Assembly (NCBI GenBank): GCA_019022495.1
Contig: JAFEKR010000006.1
Location: forward strand, 372,001 to 436,000
Origin: Epichloe hybrida
Taxonomy: Eukaryota; Ascomycota; Sordariomycetes; Hypocreales; Clavicipitaceae
DNA: 64,000 nt
Reading direction: 5' to 3'
The notes under the pieces were generated by a model. It saw only the letters and a list, made by a program, of their open reading frames with translations. It was not told the origin of the DNA and did not search any database. Below are positions 1-11,773 of this stretch, piece by piece; positions within the stretch are counted from its first letter, which is position 1; each line of letters opens with the position of its first letter. Position numbers and translations under genes: made by a program.

Positions 1-1023
1 CTTACGAGGGAATCAGCCACCCGCACTGTAGACTCCAAGAGAGTAGGCAGTTGGGTAGGGGAGAAATCCAAGCGCTGGGCACTGGTCCATTCTCCGATGA
101 TTGCTAGCTTTGGCGTCTCTGCCTGAATGTAATCCTTCAGAAAGCTTCTCGGTACGGGTGGCGCCATCATCAAGGCGATGTACGCATAGGCGAGGTAGTC
201 GGCAGATGACAATCCTTTATTACTGCGAAAGAAGCTAGGCTTCATTCCCTCATCGCCTTTGCCGACCATCAATGTGTCCAGGACGGACAGACAATCCTCT
301 GCCACAGAGAACAGTCTGATGGCAGCCGCCTGCTCGGGAGTCATCTCCTCCCGGAGCGTCTTCTTCGTTCTCGCAGGCAGATGTCTACGAAACGTTTCAG
401 GGAGAGCGTCCCGGCCCGCCGTCAGATGCAGACCACCGTTTGGGTCGAAGTCGGTGTCAAGCTCGGCCAGGCCGAGGTGTTCTGCTCGTTTGATGGCCTC
501 GGCCCGTATGAGCGGCGGCAGAGTCCATGTCAAGGGAAACGGTAAAAGAGTGCTGTACGCAGGTCTCGTGGTTGTTGACCAGTTCGCGGCCGAGACATAC
601 AGGGACAGGTCAACGAGGGGCGCGGCATTTGCGGTCAAGAAGGCGCAGTAGGCGACCGCGTCAGCCTGCTGGGCAGGGCCAAGTCCGTCGTCATTGTTCT
701 TGCAGCGTACGTGTGACTTGACGTATTCGATGATGGGAAGATAGCCGCTCGTCCAGGCGCCGTTGTGGTTGAGGGCGGGTAGAAGATCTGCAGAGAGCAG
801 AGAGCGGTTAGCGACGAGCAGGATCGAGGGCGAGGAGGCGCAAGAGTGGAGGCAGAAGCAAGGGGGGCTGCATACTTGATGGGCTGATGGAGGGATCATT
901 GCATGGTATGATGCGCCAAACGTCGCTGGGGAGTGCCTCTTTCATGTAAAGCAATATCGCGAGACATTCTGGGTCGATGGACGGCAAGCCAAATGCCGGG
1001 CCCCAGGTGTAAACGTCCAACAT
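1..1023 (-). CDS. SAM37: Metaxin/Sam37 (Tom37)-like mitochondrial outer-membrane protein, 3' end beyond window
   Basis: Subunit of the SAM (sorting and assembly machinery) complex, which inserts beta-barrel proteins into the mitochondrial outer membrane. Exon 1 (876-1023) encodes the thioredoxin/GST-like metaxin N-terminus: it opens MLDVYTWGPAFGLPSIDPEC, followed by a segment ending CNDPSISPS. A GTATGC...CTGCAG intron (788-875) joins it in frame to LLPALNHNGAW, matching the 'P-S-x-x-L-P-A-L' step of metaxins. Exon 2 continues with a helical region (RPAYSTLLPFPLTWTLPP and RAEHLGLA-type segments) and is open to the left edge. The last bases read GTAAG on the minus strand, so either the exon continues or an intron starts at position 5. 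The nine-codon in-frame extension upstream of the chosen Met has no family support. The C-terminal part is not in the window. Family assignment is by recognition of the fold pattern and conserved words. Confidence 0.82.
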
Positions 1024-1871
1024 GTCGCAAGGATGCGAGCAAAAGATCAAGGGATGTCAAAGCACAGATGGATGTTTTGCTGTCATCACACCCGTTAGCG
1101 CGCGGGAGAGCGTGGACTGGACCGTGGAGTGGTATGGGTTGAAGAATCTCAGCACTTGGAGTTCCCGTGCTGGTTTCTGCCATTGAAGTGGACAGCAACT
1201 CGACTCGACGACAGTTGTCCTACAGTACCGTGCACTAACTAATAAAAGGGGGGGTCTGGTTGGGTCGGGCCACTTGCCACTTGCCACTTGCCACTTGCCA
1301 CTTGCCACTTGCCACTTGCCGACAAGTGCCGGATTGCAAGCCACGGCGCGTAAATTTGCTTTCAATGCCGCACTCCAGCCGCCACGTGATGGTTCATCCA
1401 AGCGCTGGCCTGCGTTTTACCGCCTCAGCAGAACCGTTTCCTATTAATAGAGCCGAGTGAAACGCGAGCGGGAAACTGCACATTTCCTAGGCAAGCAACA
1501 GGTTGAGATGTGACGGCCAGCGGCCAAGCGAAGCGAACAGCGGGAAAAGGGACACCGGTCGACTGCTGGAAGCCATTCCACATGCCGGAACCCAGCCAGG
1601 CTGCAGAGGAAAGATACAAGGGATGACAAGAGGAAAAGAGGAAAAGAGGAAAAGAAAAAGAAAAAGGGAAATCCACGGACGACGGACGAAGGACCCCCTC
1701 CTCACCTCGCCTCTTGCCGATCAGGAACCCTACACAGAAGAAGAAACTTGTTGAGCAAGTCCTATGCAACCCAGATGCAGGTACATTATTACGGACTACA
1801 CGCCTGTAAAAAGTCGGCGTGGCGTGCATCAACATTGATCAATGACTTGCTGGAAGTGGTAATCATGAGGC
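1024..1871. promoter_or_regulatory. Upstream region of the Sam37-like gene
   Basis: Non-coding stretch between the Sam37-like start codon and the transposon. It holds a seven-copy CCACTTG array (1270-1320) and a purine-rich GGAAAAGA run (about 1628-1665). No open reading frame here resembles a protein, and I saw no RNA gene. It presumably contains the Sam37 promoter, but no TATA box or known factor site stands out. Confidence 0.4.
1270..1320. repeat. Heptamer minisatellite, (CCACTTG)7
   Basis: Seven perfect tandem copies of the 7-bp unit CCACTTG plus two bases. They lie about 250 bp upstream of the Sam37-like start codon. All copies are identical, which suggests recent expansion or slippage. 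A shorter run of a related unit (ACTTGCA) appears near 15378-15400, upstream of the isoleucyl-tRNA synthetase gene. Confidence 0.95.
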
Positions 1872-1880
1872 CTGTGACAC

Positions 1881-1941
1881 GGATATCTAAATGCGCATAT
1901 CGCGTTTTTTGAATGCGTATATCGCGTTAGTCCCAAAACGG
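1881..1941 (+). repeat. Left terminal inverted repeat
   Basis: Pairs with 2460-2520 in inverted orientation. It carries two subrepeats of AATGCGCATATCGCG separated by a T-run, and ends at CCAAAACGG. The second subrepeat has an A for the G of the other TIR (GCGTATATCGCG), consistent with a C-to-T type change on one strand. Confidence 0.93.
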
Positions 1942-2158
1942 AAGGACAGTCCCTACACCTAGTTTTAGTGTGGCTTGTATCTGTTAATTTTCGCTATTAA
2001 TTAAGATACTTATTTATATAATATAATTAAAGCTATTATAATTACCCTAACTATAGATTATTTAACTTATAGGGGGCTTAAAGAGATTATATTATATTAT
2101 AAGGCTTTATAATAATAAAAAGGAAGGTAAGGGTATTATATATTATAGTAAGCTACCT

Positions 2159-2402
2159 ATATAGTCTAACCCCTGAATAATTTTACATAAGGTATATGAC
2201 TAGGGGTAGCGGACTAATTATAAACTACTAGGTGAAGTAAAAGATACTTTAGATTATGTGTTATTTACTTGGACTATTTAGTACCTTCTTACCCCTGTAG
2301 CGTCCCTAATAGCTCCACTAATAATAGCCACTCATAGCTGGTAGTAGTTGCCCCGCGTGGGGCTTGTAGCAAGTGTAAAATTATTTAGGGGTTAGACTAT
2401 AT
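2159..2402. repeat. Nested inverted repeat inside the transposon
   Basis: Arms 2159-2187 and 2374-2402 are 29 bp each and inverted, with one mismatch; the core is TAGTCTAACCCC / GGGGTTAGACTA. The loop between them is 186 bp and includes GCCCCGCGTGGGGC (2349-2363), a short perfect palindrome-like hairpin in otherwise AT-rich sequence. Together with the TIRs this makes a double-nested fold-back structure. Confidence 0.9.
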
Positions 2403-2459
2403 TTGCTACTAAAAAGAGCTAGTATATTTAGCGGGGAATTAGGTAAAAAGGTACTTTTT

Positions 2460-2520
2460 CCGTTTTGGCACTGACGCGATATGCGCATTTAAAAAACGCG
2501 ATATGCGCATTTAGATGTCC
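2460..2520 (-). repeat. Right terminal inverted repeat
   Basis: Inverted copy of 1881-1941. Reads CCGTTTTGGCACTGACGCGA inward to outward and ends GATGTCC against the target duplication. Both internal subrepeats are intact GCGCATATCGCG forms. Confidence 0.93.
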
Positions 2521-5500
2521 CTGTGACACGGCCTACTTCCGCAAGGGGTCACTCATCATCAGACTGCCTCGCACCCACTTTTTCTTTTTCCCTTCCCATC
2601 TTCCCATTACCACCCTTCTTCCCTGGTGCCTGCCTCTTGGCCAAAAGCACTGACCACGACGCCATTTGAAGGCCAAGAAAGCAACTGAAAACAAAAGAAA
2701 GAAAGAAAAAAAAAAGACTCAAGTCAGTCAGCCAAGCCTCGGCAGCAATGGGGGTTTTTTTTTCATTTTTTTTTTCATTTGCCCCTCTAACGTAGCATCG
2801 TCGGCCTCGACTCGGTCTCGACCCCTCTTTCATGACGACGCTGACTTTGCAGCATGTCTGATGTTATACGTTCTTTGCAGCGGGGGGTGGAAGAAGAAAA
2901 TCGAATCTGCGATATCCGTAAATTTCAATACGGCAGCGCTGATCAACAGTCCGTGTGTTCCTTCATTTGTGCTAAAAGGGAACTCAATCGACGAGTAGGA
3001 GTCCATTAATGACGTTTCTAGTTTGAGTTCGTCTGAAGCTGTCCGTTTCTAAAAAAAAAAAAAAAAAAAAAAAAACCCTTCGCTTCGTCATGGCACTAGA
3101 CACACAACGGGGTGTCACTGTATCATGTATCAAAGCGCAAAACAAATCAACTGATTCATGAGCCATGAAAGCAGAAGTGCCAGGCTCATGATTGGCCTCC
3201 GTTGGCCGCAGCCGCCGTTTTACCACCCCAGTTACTTTGTGCTCCCAAGTGATTCTGAAGTATCGCCGCCAAAGTTAATCACCACTGTGGCGATATCGAC
3301 AGAAGGAAAAAAGTCAATCGGGTGTCATCGACGCCTTTGTCCAGCGTCCCCGCGCCGCAAGGGGCAAGGGAGTTTGGGCATCAAGTCCAATCCAGCCGTT
3401 GGGTTTGCCCCCCCAGCATTCCAGATCGTCCGCGAGTGAATGAGATCGAGTGACGCCCGCTTGTGCTGTGTGATCCTTTCTTCTCTCTCCAGCCATTGCC
3501 AGCGGATAGTAGGGCCACGTGAAACAGGCGCGTCGGTACCACCGCGTGGTGTTTCACGGAGAAGCGGCGCGATGCCCCGCATAGTTGACCTTGTTTGCAC
3601 GGGAGAACGAAGTGGAAAAGGGAAGCGACGTCTCGAGCGATGACAATCATACGACGCGTCCAGCCCGTGGGCATCGAAACGACGCTAGTAGATTTGATGG
3701 CGTTAAAGTATCTGCGGCATATGTGGTACTAGATAATCTAGCCTCCGCTCAAGGAGACTGCAAGCGCGATGTAACGGGTGGAGTGGATGTTTTTCTCTCA
3801 AACGAAAAAAAAAAGAACACCCTCTGAGCTTCACGGATGAAAAGTCACCCGACTTGTTGGGTGGAAAAACAAGAGGCTGTGCAATGGCGGCTGTCGTCGT
3901 GCCGTTTGACATTGATGTTGGGAAAACATTGTATTTGTTCAACAAAGGGTTTCAGACCTCAATTCAAAGTGATAATGTGACAATTGGAGAGAGAAATACT
4001 TTTATTCGCGGACATCAATGTCATTTCTTAATGCTTTCTGAAGAAAATCCAGCGCGTTTCTCTGCATTGCAATCATTATTCTACTACTTCGTTTCTGGCT
4101 GCCCACGTCCGGTTCGGACAAGCGGTATCAACGTCGGCATGGTGCTCGGCAAATTGCACTCCATGATAGCCGTGTCTCTTGTAGTTAAATACCTCAAGAT
4201 GTATCATGCCATTAAGACTCCCCAAAACGTGTAATGTGTGTATAGAAAAAAAAAAGGATGAGAGGATATTCCGCTCGAACAAGGAAAAGGATGATGCCGA
4301 AAGAAGAAAATTATAATGGTTATAAAGCACAAGATAAATTGTGTTGCAGCCAAGCTCGTTCATCAAGACGAGGTAGAACATACAGCACTAGGTAGAAGTT
4401 TAAATGCAAGGGTAGGGATGTGTCGCTTGAGCCAGCCAAGGAGAATTTAAGAGATGTGCGTTGAAGAGGAAGTAGGCGGTAGGCGCCCATACGCGGCCAT
4501 CGTGCGGCGGATATTGTTGCATCGGCAGGCGTGAGCAATTGACGCATCGGTTTATTCCATCGTGCATGGTACTTTTGTGGCGCTCCAGGTGCTTCACTGG
4601 CATCGCTGTGACTCCCGAGTCTCGTGAGGCCCCAACAGGGCTGTTGTGAGATGCAGAATCGGTGAAGAACAGCCAATTGATTCGTCCGGAGCTGTCGGGC
4701 AGTGGAGTGGTCCATCGTGGGATTGGAACCAGGCAGATGACCACAATCTGCAGAGACCAGCTCACAAAACCAAGAATAGATGCTTACTCGACCCACGGCC
4801 AAGGCAGAGTGCTGCTGACATGACGGCTGACGCGCATAACTCAGGTTGTGAAAATCAGTATTGACAGGCACCGCGCGAACGCATGAGAATGTTGTGGTTC
4901 TGCTGCATGGTCGGGGAGTGGCCTGCCAGGCTGCCGAGTTGGCCTATTCCTGTCGACATAATGCGAGTACCAATAGGTCCACAGTATGCTGTCGACAGAC
5001 GAGATACTCTAACCACGGTTGGGAAGAGGAGGAAGAGGCCGGCAGGGTGGTGGTCCCGGGCAGGGAGGAAGTTGAGAAGGTCGCTGAGAAGGCATTATGG
5101 TGTGATGTTGGACTTCTATGACAGAGGCCGGTACAATCAAGATTGTGGAAACTGCCAGTGCGAGGCAAGGATGGTGTTCGAATCAAGAGTTGGTTTCCTG
5201 TTGGTGGTGGCGACTTGAAGCTGACGGTTGGGAGATTGTTTGAGCAGAGTGAGGGACGAGGAGGCAGAGAAGTTGGTCAGGTAGTGATATGGTAGAGGTT
5301 GAGGGGAATTTGAATTTGGCGTAATACTGAAAAGTTACCGACGTATATATTCGAGTTCGGAGACGAATTGACGCGAATACTGGGGCGGGCCGTCGCCTTT
5401 ATGTATCCCAAGGTGTCTAGTCTGCCGTCTTGTGTGCTCCAGAGGCAGAGAGGCTCCGAGATGGATGGGCTTGGGATTGGGACTGGCAATCTGGGCATCG

Positions 5501-6133
5501 ATCCGGGCTCCAAGTGCCAAGTGGACAGGGGTGTGTAGCCGTCGCTGACCTAGAATGCATTCCAGTACGGACTACGTCAGCCCAGTACCCGCTGGTGAAG
5601 TACCTGAATCAGGGCGGTCGCGAGGTGGGATCCGGGGGTGCTTGCACAGCAGCTGGGCGTGCGACAAGCCATTCCCGCCTCAACTTGCTTCCAAAGCAGC
5701 CTGACAACCTGGCAGCCTGGCAGCCTGACAACTGGCACGGCGCCGAACGATGCGCGAAGTACCGGACCAAACCATTCCCGCCAGGTACGAGCACGGGGTG
5801 GTGGGCTGCTGTAGTCCCACCAGGCCGATGAGTATGAGTGACGGCTCAAGTGATTCTTCTCTCTGCTCAGACCAGACCAGGGGCGGGGCCCACTAGTGAA
5901 ATTGAAACAGGCGCTGGAGGATCCGGCCCCTGTCTCTGTGTAGGCCGACATGTGCTGCCCCTGCCCGAACGTCTGAGCCGTCCACACTTGATTTGATATT
6001 GGGGGGCCTGCCTCTAAGGGTGTGTGGCTGATTCATCGCTAAAACGAACAAGAGAAGGTGCGATGGACCAGACATTAGCCAGGGGGAAGAGCGGGAAAAA
6101 AAATTATAGGAGAGCAAGAAGCATTCTTTGTAA

Positions 6134-6167
<34 letters not shown>

Positions 6168-7752
6168 AGGCGGTCCCTGGATTGCCCTGGTCCCCAATCC
6201 GCTGGACCGATTATCATCCACGGTCAAGGCAGCGGCTGGTATGATTGTAGATTGCTTGGCTTTGACGAACTTCTCGGCTTCAAGTTATGAGCAAGACGCA
6301 AGCCCCAGTCCCTGGCAATTTGCCAAGCCTCATTTTTGGGTGACACGGATCTGGTTGTATGTATTCACACCCCTCTCTCCGTTGCCTTTGGCAGCGGCGC
6401 GGAATAACAATCGTGCTCACGTCGTATCCGCCGGGGAATCGGGCGCAGCTGTTCACTAGTCGTGATATTACATGACCTGGCTGATTATGAATTATACGTG
6501 GCACCACGGGCATTACATGTACAGTGCTCACAGATGGTAACGCTGTTGCCCCATCGCCGCGGTCCCTTGTACTTTGCGCCTGCCTGCACAAGTACTGACT
6601 GAATTTAGGAGGACCAGCAGACATCTCCCACCATCTGGACCTTTGGGCTAGAAAAATGATGTCAATGAATCCGAGGCTTTAAACACAGCTCACAACAAGT
6701 CGTCGTCCTGCGTACGCTCCGATGATGTATCCACTGCAATCAGTCGTGGCCAGTCGCCTGCCCACCGCCTCTGTTCCTCCTCCCCCCCACTGTATGGAAG
6801 CTTCGTAGAAGCATCAATGCTTCGTGATCCTGGGGTATCTCTCATTTTTACATTTGCTACTTCCTGGTCTGCCAATTTCGGGCCCCTGTACTCTGTGCTC
6901 ACAACCCCCATGTACAATCTTGGTACTAGAACTGCTGATTTTTGAATCATACACAGAAGACTACACCCCAACCTACCCGCATGAAGAAATAAGGAGTCTC
7001 AATTTCGGCTGTCATGACATAATAATTCATTCCTCATCCGAGCTTACACGAGCAGCATGTTGTACGTTTCACACAGCAGAATACATCCTTGGAGGCAGGG
7101 GTAGGCGAGAAAGAATTAGCGGTGGAAATGACGCCACGAATAAACGAGCCTGGAGGCCTGGAGATCAATGCGAACTGAAAAAGAACAGGAGTGGGGTGCA
7201 ATTCCCAATCTCCGTGCATCCAGCCGACATTCTAAAGTTCTCGGATGACTCGAGACACCTCGAACGGGCCAACGTACGAGAACCGCGTGCCAAATCAAAA
7301 CGCGGGCAACAAGTGCGGACCACCCCGCCCTCGTTCGTACTTTGCCGGCCGGCGGCTATTCCGCAGTGATGATATCAGACTTATTATGAACGGAGTACGA
7401 GACTTGGACTTGGCTCAGGGTTTTCTTTTATTATTAATGGGCCAACGGAGTTCTTGCCTTGTACAGAATCTCAAACCCAAAAGTAACACAGCAGAGTAAC
7501 ACATTCTCCGTTTGCCTAACGTGCTAATGGGGATTTTTTTTCTTGCGGGGGATCATCATGTTAAGCATTGTCTACTCCGTACGATCTGACATTTGCTGTC
7601 GCCCAGCCTTGTGACGCGCCCGTCGTGGCTTGCGTAGGAAGTAATTAACAACAGGAGTCGGAGGTACGGAGTACGGACCACTCCGTAGTAATCCGAACAC
7701 GTTGTACGAATCGCGGTGTAGGAACTGAACAGGGGTAATTTCGGCAAGTGGC

Positions 7753-7788
7753 CTCATCAGGAGACTCATCAGGAGACTCATCAGGAGA
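7753..7788. repeat. 12-bp tandem repeat, three copies
   Basis: Three perfect copies of CTCATCAGGAGA, followed by an A run. Found inside the gene-poor interval. Confidence 0.9.
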
Positions 7789-10219
7789 AGCAACATCGAA
7801 AAAAAAAAAAAAGGTCACCTGGCCATTGCTCACAGCGCAGCCCCTGTCTGCCATTCCAGGTTTGGCAACCCGCGGTCTCGTCGTCGCCATCAATGTCCGA
7901 GGCAACAACGGAACTTACGGCGTTCTCGTCTCTTTCGCGGAGGCCACTTTTAGCCGACCTGACGGCGTATTGTACTGTATCATCCCTCCCGTATTATTAC
8001 GACCGGCATACTAAAGATAAGATCCTGGCAGCTTCTGGTCATGTTGGCCAATTCAAGGTCGTGGGGTGCGCCTGACTTGGTGTTATCTGGACGGCTTCCC
8101 CAAAACGTAACATTACTCCTGTTTCTTGTTACTGGTGATCGGCGGGGTAGAAAGCTGTCCTGGTCTGGCAGCCTGCCCCGTTTTGCTGTTTAGGTGCTGC
8201 TCATAAGGGACACTTGCGGGCAGATCTCAATTGCGGAGAAGACGTGTCTGAGAGAGAGGCTATCGTCGACTGCAATGCGCGACAGATGTCGGGCGCCTGC
8301 TTCACTTTGTCTACTCCGTACGGATGCCTTGAATGTTTGCAAGCATGGCACTAATATCGCATTGCACCAGACCAGACAGACATGTCTCCTGTTCCGTTCG
8401 CATCGGATCCCTTGCATTGGTGAGCCCGCGTTCCTTTTTTTTTTTCTTTTTTTTTTTTCCAACGCCACGACAGCAACGTTTGATTATCCCCATGTCCGCT
8501 TTGGACTAGCATCAGTGGAAATATACTGAACCTGGCATCTCATATTTCGCAGTGCGCTTAGAAATCGCGATGGAACTTGGTATCGATGTGCTCTGTACGG
8601 AGTGAACTACATGATGGATCGATCAGGCTCATGTCTGGCGCCGTCATCTGACCAACACGCGGAAGACACAGGAGAAAGTCGGTCTGAGCAAGTCCACCAT
8701 CTCATGCCCGGAATGCCAATGAGGGCAATCGAGCCAATCGAGCTTTTGTTTCATCCATCGGGAATGACGTCCACAGTCCAGGTTTGGGATGGCGACGAGG
8801 CCTCGGGCCGACATGTGCTAACCAAAGTAGAACAATGCGGCCCTCTGTTATGCAGCCTTACCGTCTTCCCAAAGGGTTTGGGTCGCCTTGGATCGGGCGG
8901 CTCTACAGGCCTCGAGTGGTTCGCATAGTATCAAATTTCACAACCCAATCAACACCCCGGCACCCCTTTGGTGAGCCCCGTGTCCCAAGACCAGGCACAT
9001 CTTCAGCTGCGGCCGTGACTCACCTAAGTAGAGTTTGAGATGCAATGATGACTATCCAAGATAAGCAAATCTCAGGCTCCAGACATGACATTGATGTTAG
9101 GGAGACGGAGCTGTGGGGTTGCCTTTGATTCTCAACCCAACCCCTTCCCCCCCCCCCCTTTTTTTTTTTTTTTTATTCTCTTCCTCGGATCGTCAATTTC
9201 CCGTTGTGCTACTGTGTCGATCCCGTCATTGATAACTGAGTTCTAGAGATAAGCAATGGAGACGATTAGCGGGCCAGCGTGAGTCACTATGAAATCATAA
9301 GGGTCATAAATAAGGGTCGTGGGGTCTTTCGCGAATCGGTGGGTACATGGCAGCATGGCGGAACGGAAGCCATTGCCTGTGCTCTCGACTCAAATGATAG
9401 GTTATTAGCCGACCACAACCAAGGCACAAAATCACTGGTGAAAAAGCAACCCCGGCACACAGATGATTCAATAATTCTTCTTTTCAGGCACATTGGCGTC
9501 CGAGCTCAGAGGCGGCTTTCCTGCAAAAGCAGCTTATGCGGAGTACCGCTCATGTCAAACAGTACATACGCGGCGAGACGGGTGCTCACGTGGTCTTGAT
9601 CACGTCAGCGAGCAGTGGTCATCTCAGGTGTGTGTTCTCGCCGGGGTCCCTGCAGGAATGTAATTGATCTGTCGTCAGACTCGTCACGATCACGGCCGCC
9701 ACCCGAGGAGGACAAGGCAGGTGCCACACTGAGCTTTCCCAAACCGTCGTCTGATGAGAAAGGCCAAGTACGCAAGTACGGACCGAGTGCACCAGTCCGT
9801 TGTACATACGTCAGTCACAACTTGATGTGCCTTGCTCTTGCTCCGTCGGCGACTCCTCGCGAGATCAAACGAGAAATCGTGGTCCAATCCAGGCCACCCA
9901 GGGCACCTGCCAAAAACAAAAGTTTTTGAACCACACCGCTCGTTTCATCGTGGTGCAAATCTACCCATTCCACGCACGGAAATACCCTGTTCATCTGTCA
10001 CGCGCGACTTCCTTTTCGGGAACTCCGTGCTTTGAATCACTGTGATTGACCTGGGACCTTTGTCCACGCCCTAACAAAGAAGCGATTGACATTTCCCATC
10101 AGGCACGCACACGGTCACACGGAACGGGAGTAAAATTCCGTGGGAACGACATGGATCAGAGGCTGCATGCATGCAGGGGCCCTGACTGAGCCAGGACCTT
10201 GTCCTGAATCCAATTTCTT

Positions 10220-10243
10220 AATCCGTAATCCGTAATCCGTAAT
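10220..10243. repeat. Short AATCCGT tandem repeat
   Basis: Three copies of the 7-bp unit AATCCGT in the gene-poor interval. Related TCCGTA words recur elsewhere in this region. Confidence 0.85.
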
Positions 10244-11748
10244 TTCTTCTGCGATCTACCGGCAAAGACCTACCCGGTCCGTGCGAGAAGTGCGACTATA
10301 CAACCAAGATGGGGGATGGGATGGAAGCGCGCCGTACTCAGCAAGACCAGGCTGGCCTTCTCAAAAAAAAAAAATGATGTTTTTACTTGCTGAATCTCAT
10401 TAGACATTCAACCATCCCGGATATTAGAGCGTGGCGCAGCTCCCTATTACCGGACATTACATAGTGAGCTGGCCTGTTTGTTGGCTTCATGGGTGACGCG
10501 CCCAATATCAGACCATGTCGGCACTGCCACGGCATTGCTCATCGGTACCGCGTTTGCAACTTGATTGTTGGTTTTATACGGACTAGTCCTTGTCATGTTG
10601 ACGGTACAATGTAAAGCAAGCCATGATGGGACGCCAGCCGCTCGATGTGCCGGGCTGTCGTTCTGGGGACCTGGAAAAGAGGCAGCCCCTGTCATTGAGG
10701 ATGCTCTGCCATCTACCGAGTACACGCGGAGTGTTTGTCGACGTTTTTTTGCGAGCGAGGCTTTCTTGTATGCATCCATGCGAAGCATGCAGTATTATTA
10801 CCACAATGCTGTTTTGCGTCAGACGGCATTTGTGAGGGCTTCCCTTCTATTACTCGTGCATATTACGGGACTAGCTTCTCTGTCCAGAGAGACCTTGGCG
10901 TCGGTCACTGTGACGCCAAGATCCCTTGGTGCAGTGTCGTACACGTACAGTGTCATCAAATGACTCAAATTTGTGGACTTCCCCTTTCGTCACCATGGGT
11001 TTTGATCAGAACTGTCTTTGCGTACGCTGCTTGGGTCAGTTGCGAGGCTGCCCCCTTCTTGGCCGTTGGATCCATCCGGTGCGCGCAGTTTTGTGACGTT
11101 TGTCCTGAAACACGAGTTGTGCGCATTACATAGTCTTGGCCGTCCCAGGAATCCGGGATGACGCAAACTACATGTATGTACGTATGACTCTGTCAAGCAT
11201 ATCTAATGATCAACTTGTGATGATACTTGCTGAGTATACTCGGATCTGCTGGGCCCAACCCTGATCAGGTGAGATGTATTGAACTTTTTCAAAGAGCAAG
11301 GCTTGTCTGGATTGAGCTGATCCGACAGACTGGGCGGCGATGCACACTGGCCATCGCAGATGGGACAAATAACCCGTTATTGCAGTGACAGGCCAAAAGC
11401 TGTAGTGTCCAACTTGCTTCCGTGCTACCGTAAGCGGAGTACTCGATAGACTCATCGATAGTCTCATCCGTACGTGACTCAGGTTGCTGAATGTGGATTC
11501 CTTTGGGAGGGTGGTGGTGTCTTTTCTTTTTTTTTTCTTTTTTTTTTTCCTATCTAGGGACCAGCGTACGGCGTACCGCAGGCGAGAAGGCATGTCCTCC
11601 CCCCTCCTGTCGCACATGTCTGTGGCTGGTCGCCGAGATGTGGTTCCGCGGCACTTTATCATTATTACTCTCGGGCTTTTTATTGCTTGCTGGTGGCGGC
11701 GCTAATACACCAGCCAGCCCATCATGCTTCTCTCAATGCCGCTATCAA

Positions 11749-11773
11749 TGGATTGGATTGGATTGGATTGGAT
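11749..11773. repeat. Pentamer array (TGGAT)5
   Basis: Five perfect copies of TGGAT in the gene-poor interval, with no associated gene. Confidence 0.9.

Larger units (their letters stand above)
1872..2529. mobile_element. Non-autonomous DNA transposon (MITE-like) with 61-bp TIRs and 9-bp target duplication
   Basis: The element body is 1881-2520 (640 bp). Its terminal inverted repeats are 1881-1941 and 2460-2520: 61 bp each, differing at about five positions, and starting GGAYATCTAAATGCGCATAT. Each TIR contains two tandem copies of a subrepeat AATGCGCATATCGCG. Perfect 9-bp direct repeats CTGTGACAC flank it at 1872-1880 and 2521-2529. The interior is strongly AT-rich and has no open reading frame of useful size, so the element must be moved by a transposase encoded elsewhere. 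A 9-bp duplication with long TIRs is typical of Mutator-like elements (known in fungi, for example Hop); assigning that superfamily is inference, because no transposase is present. The intact duplication argues for a complete single insertion. Confidence 0.9.

Noticed and set aside
1942..2459. Transposase or other gene inside the inverted repeats
   Set aside because: The AT-rich interior has stops in all frames and no recognisable coding segment.
4320..5190. Possible multi-exon gene on the minus strand with TATATA near 5345, CT-rich leader and GTAAGC...TCTGCAG pair (4748-4787)
   Set aside because: The supposed intron is only 40 nt, joined frames give no family-like protein, and several equally good splice choices exist. 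Kept only as a weak promoter hint.
6139..6165. Poly(A) tail of a retroposon
   Set aside because: No target duplication or shared body sequence could be recognised by eye beside this A run.
6824..7369. Longest open frame (181 codons) in the gene-poor interval
   Set aside because: Composition is random-looking, with no recognisable motif, and the upstream context is not promoter-like. Length is within what chance gives in about 12 kb.
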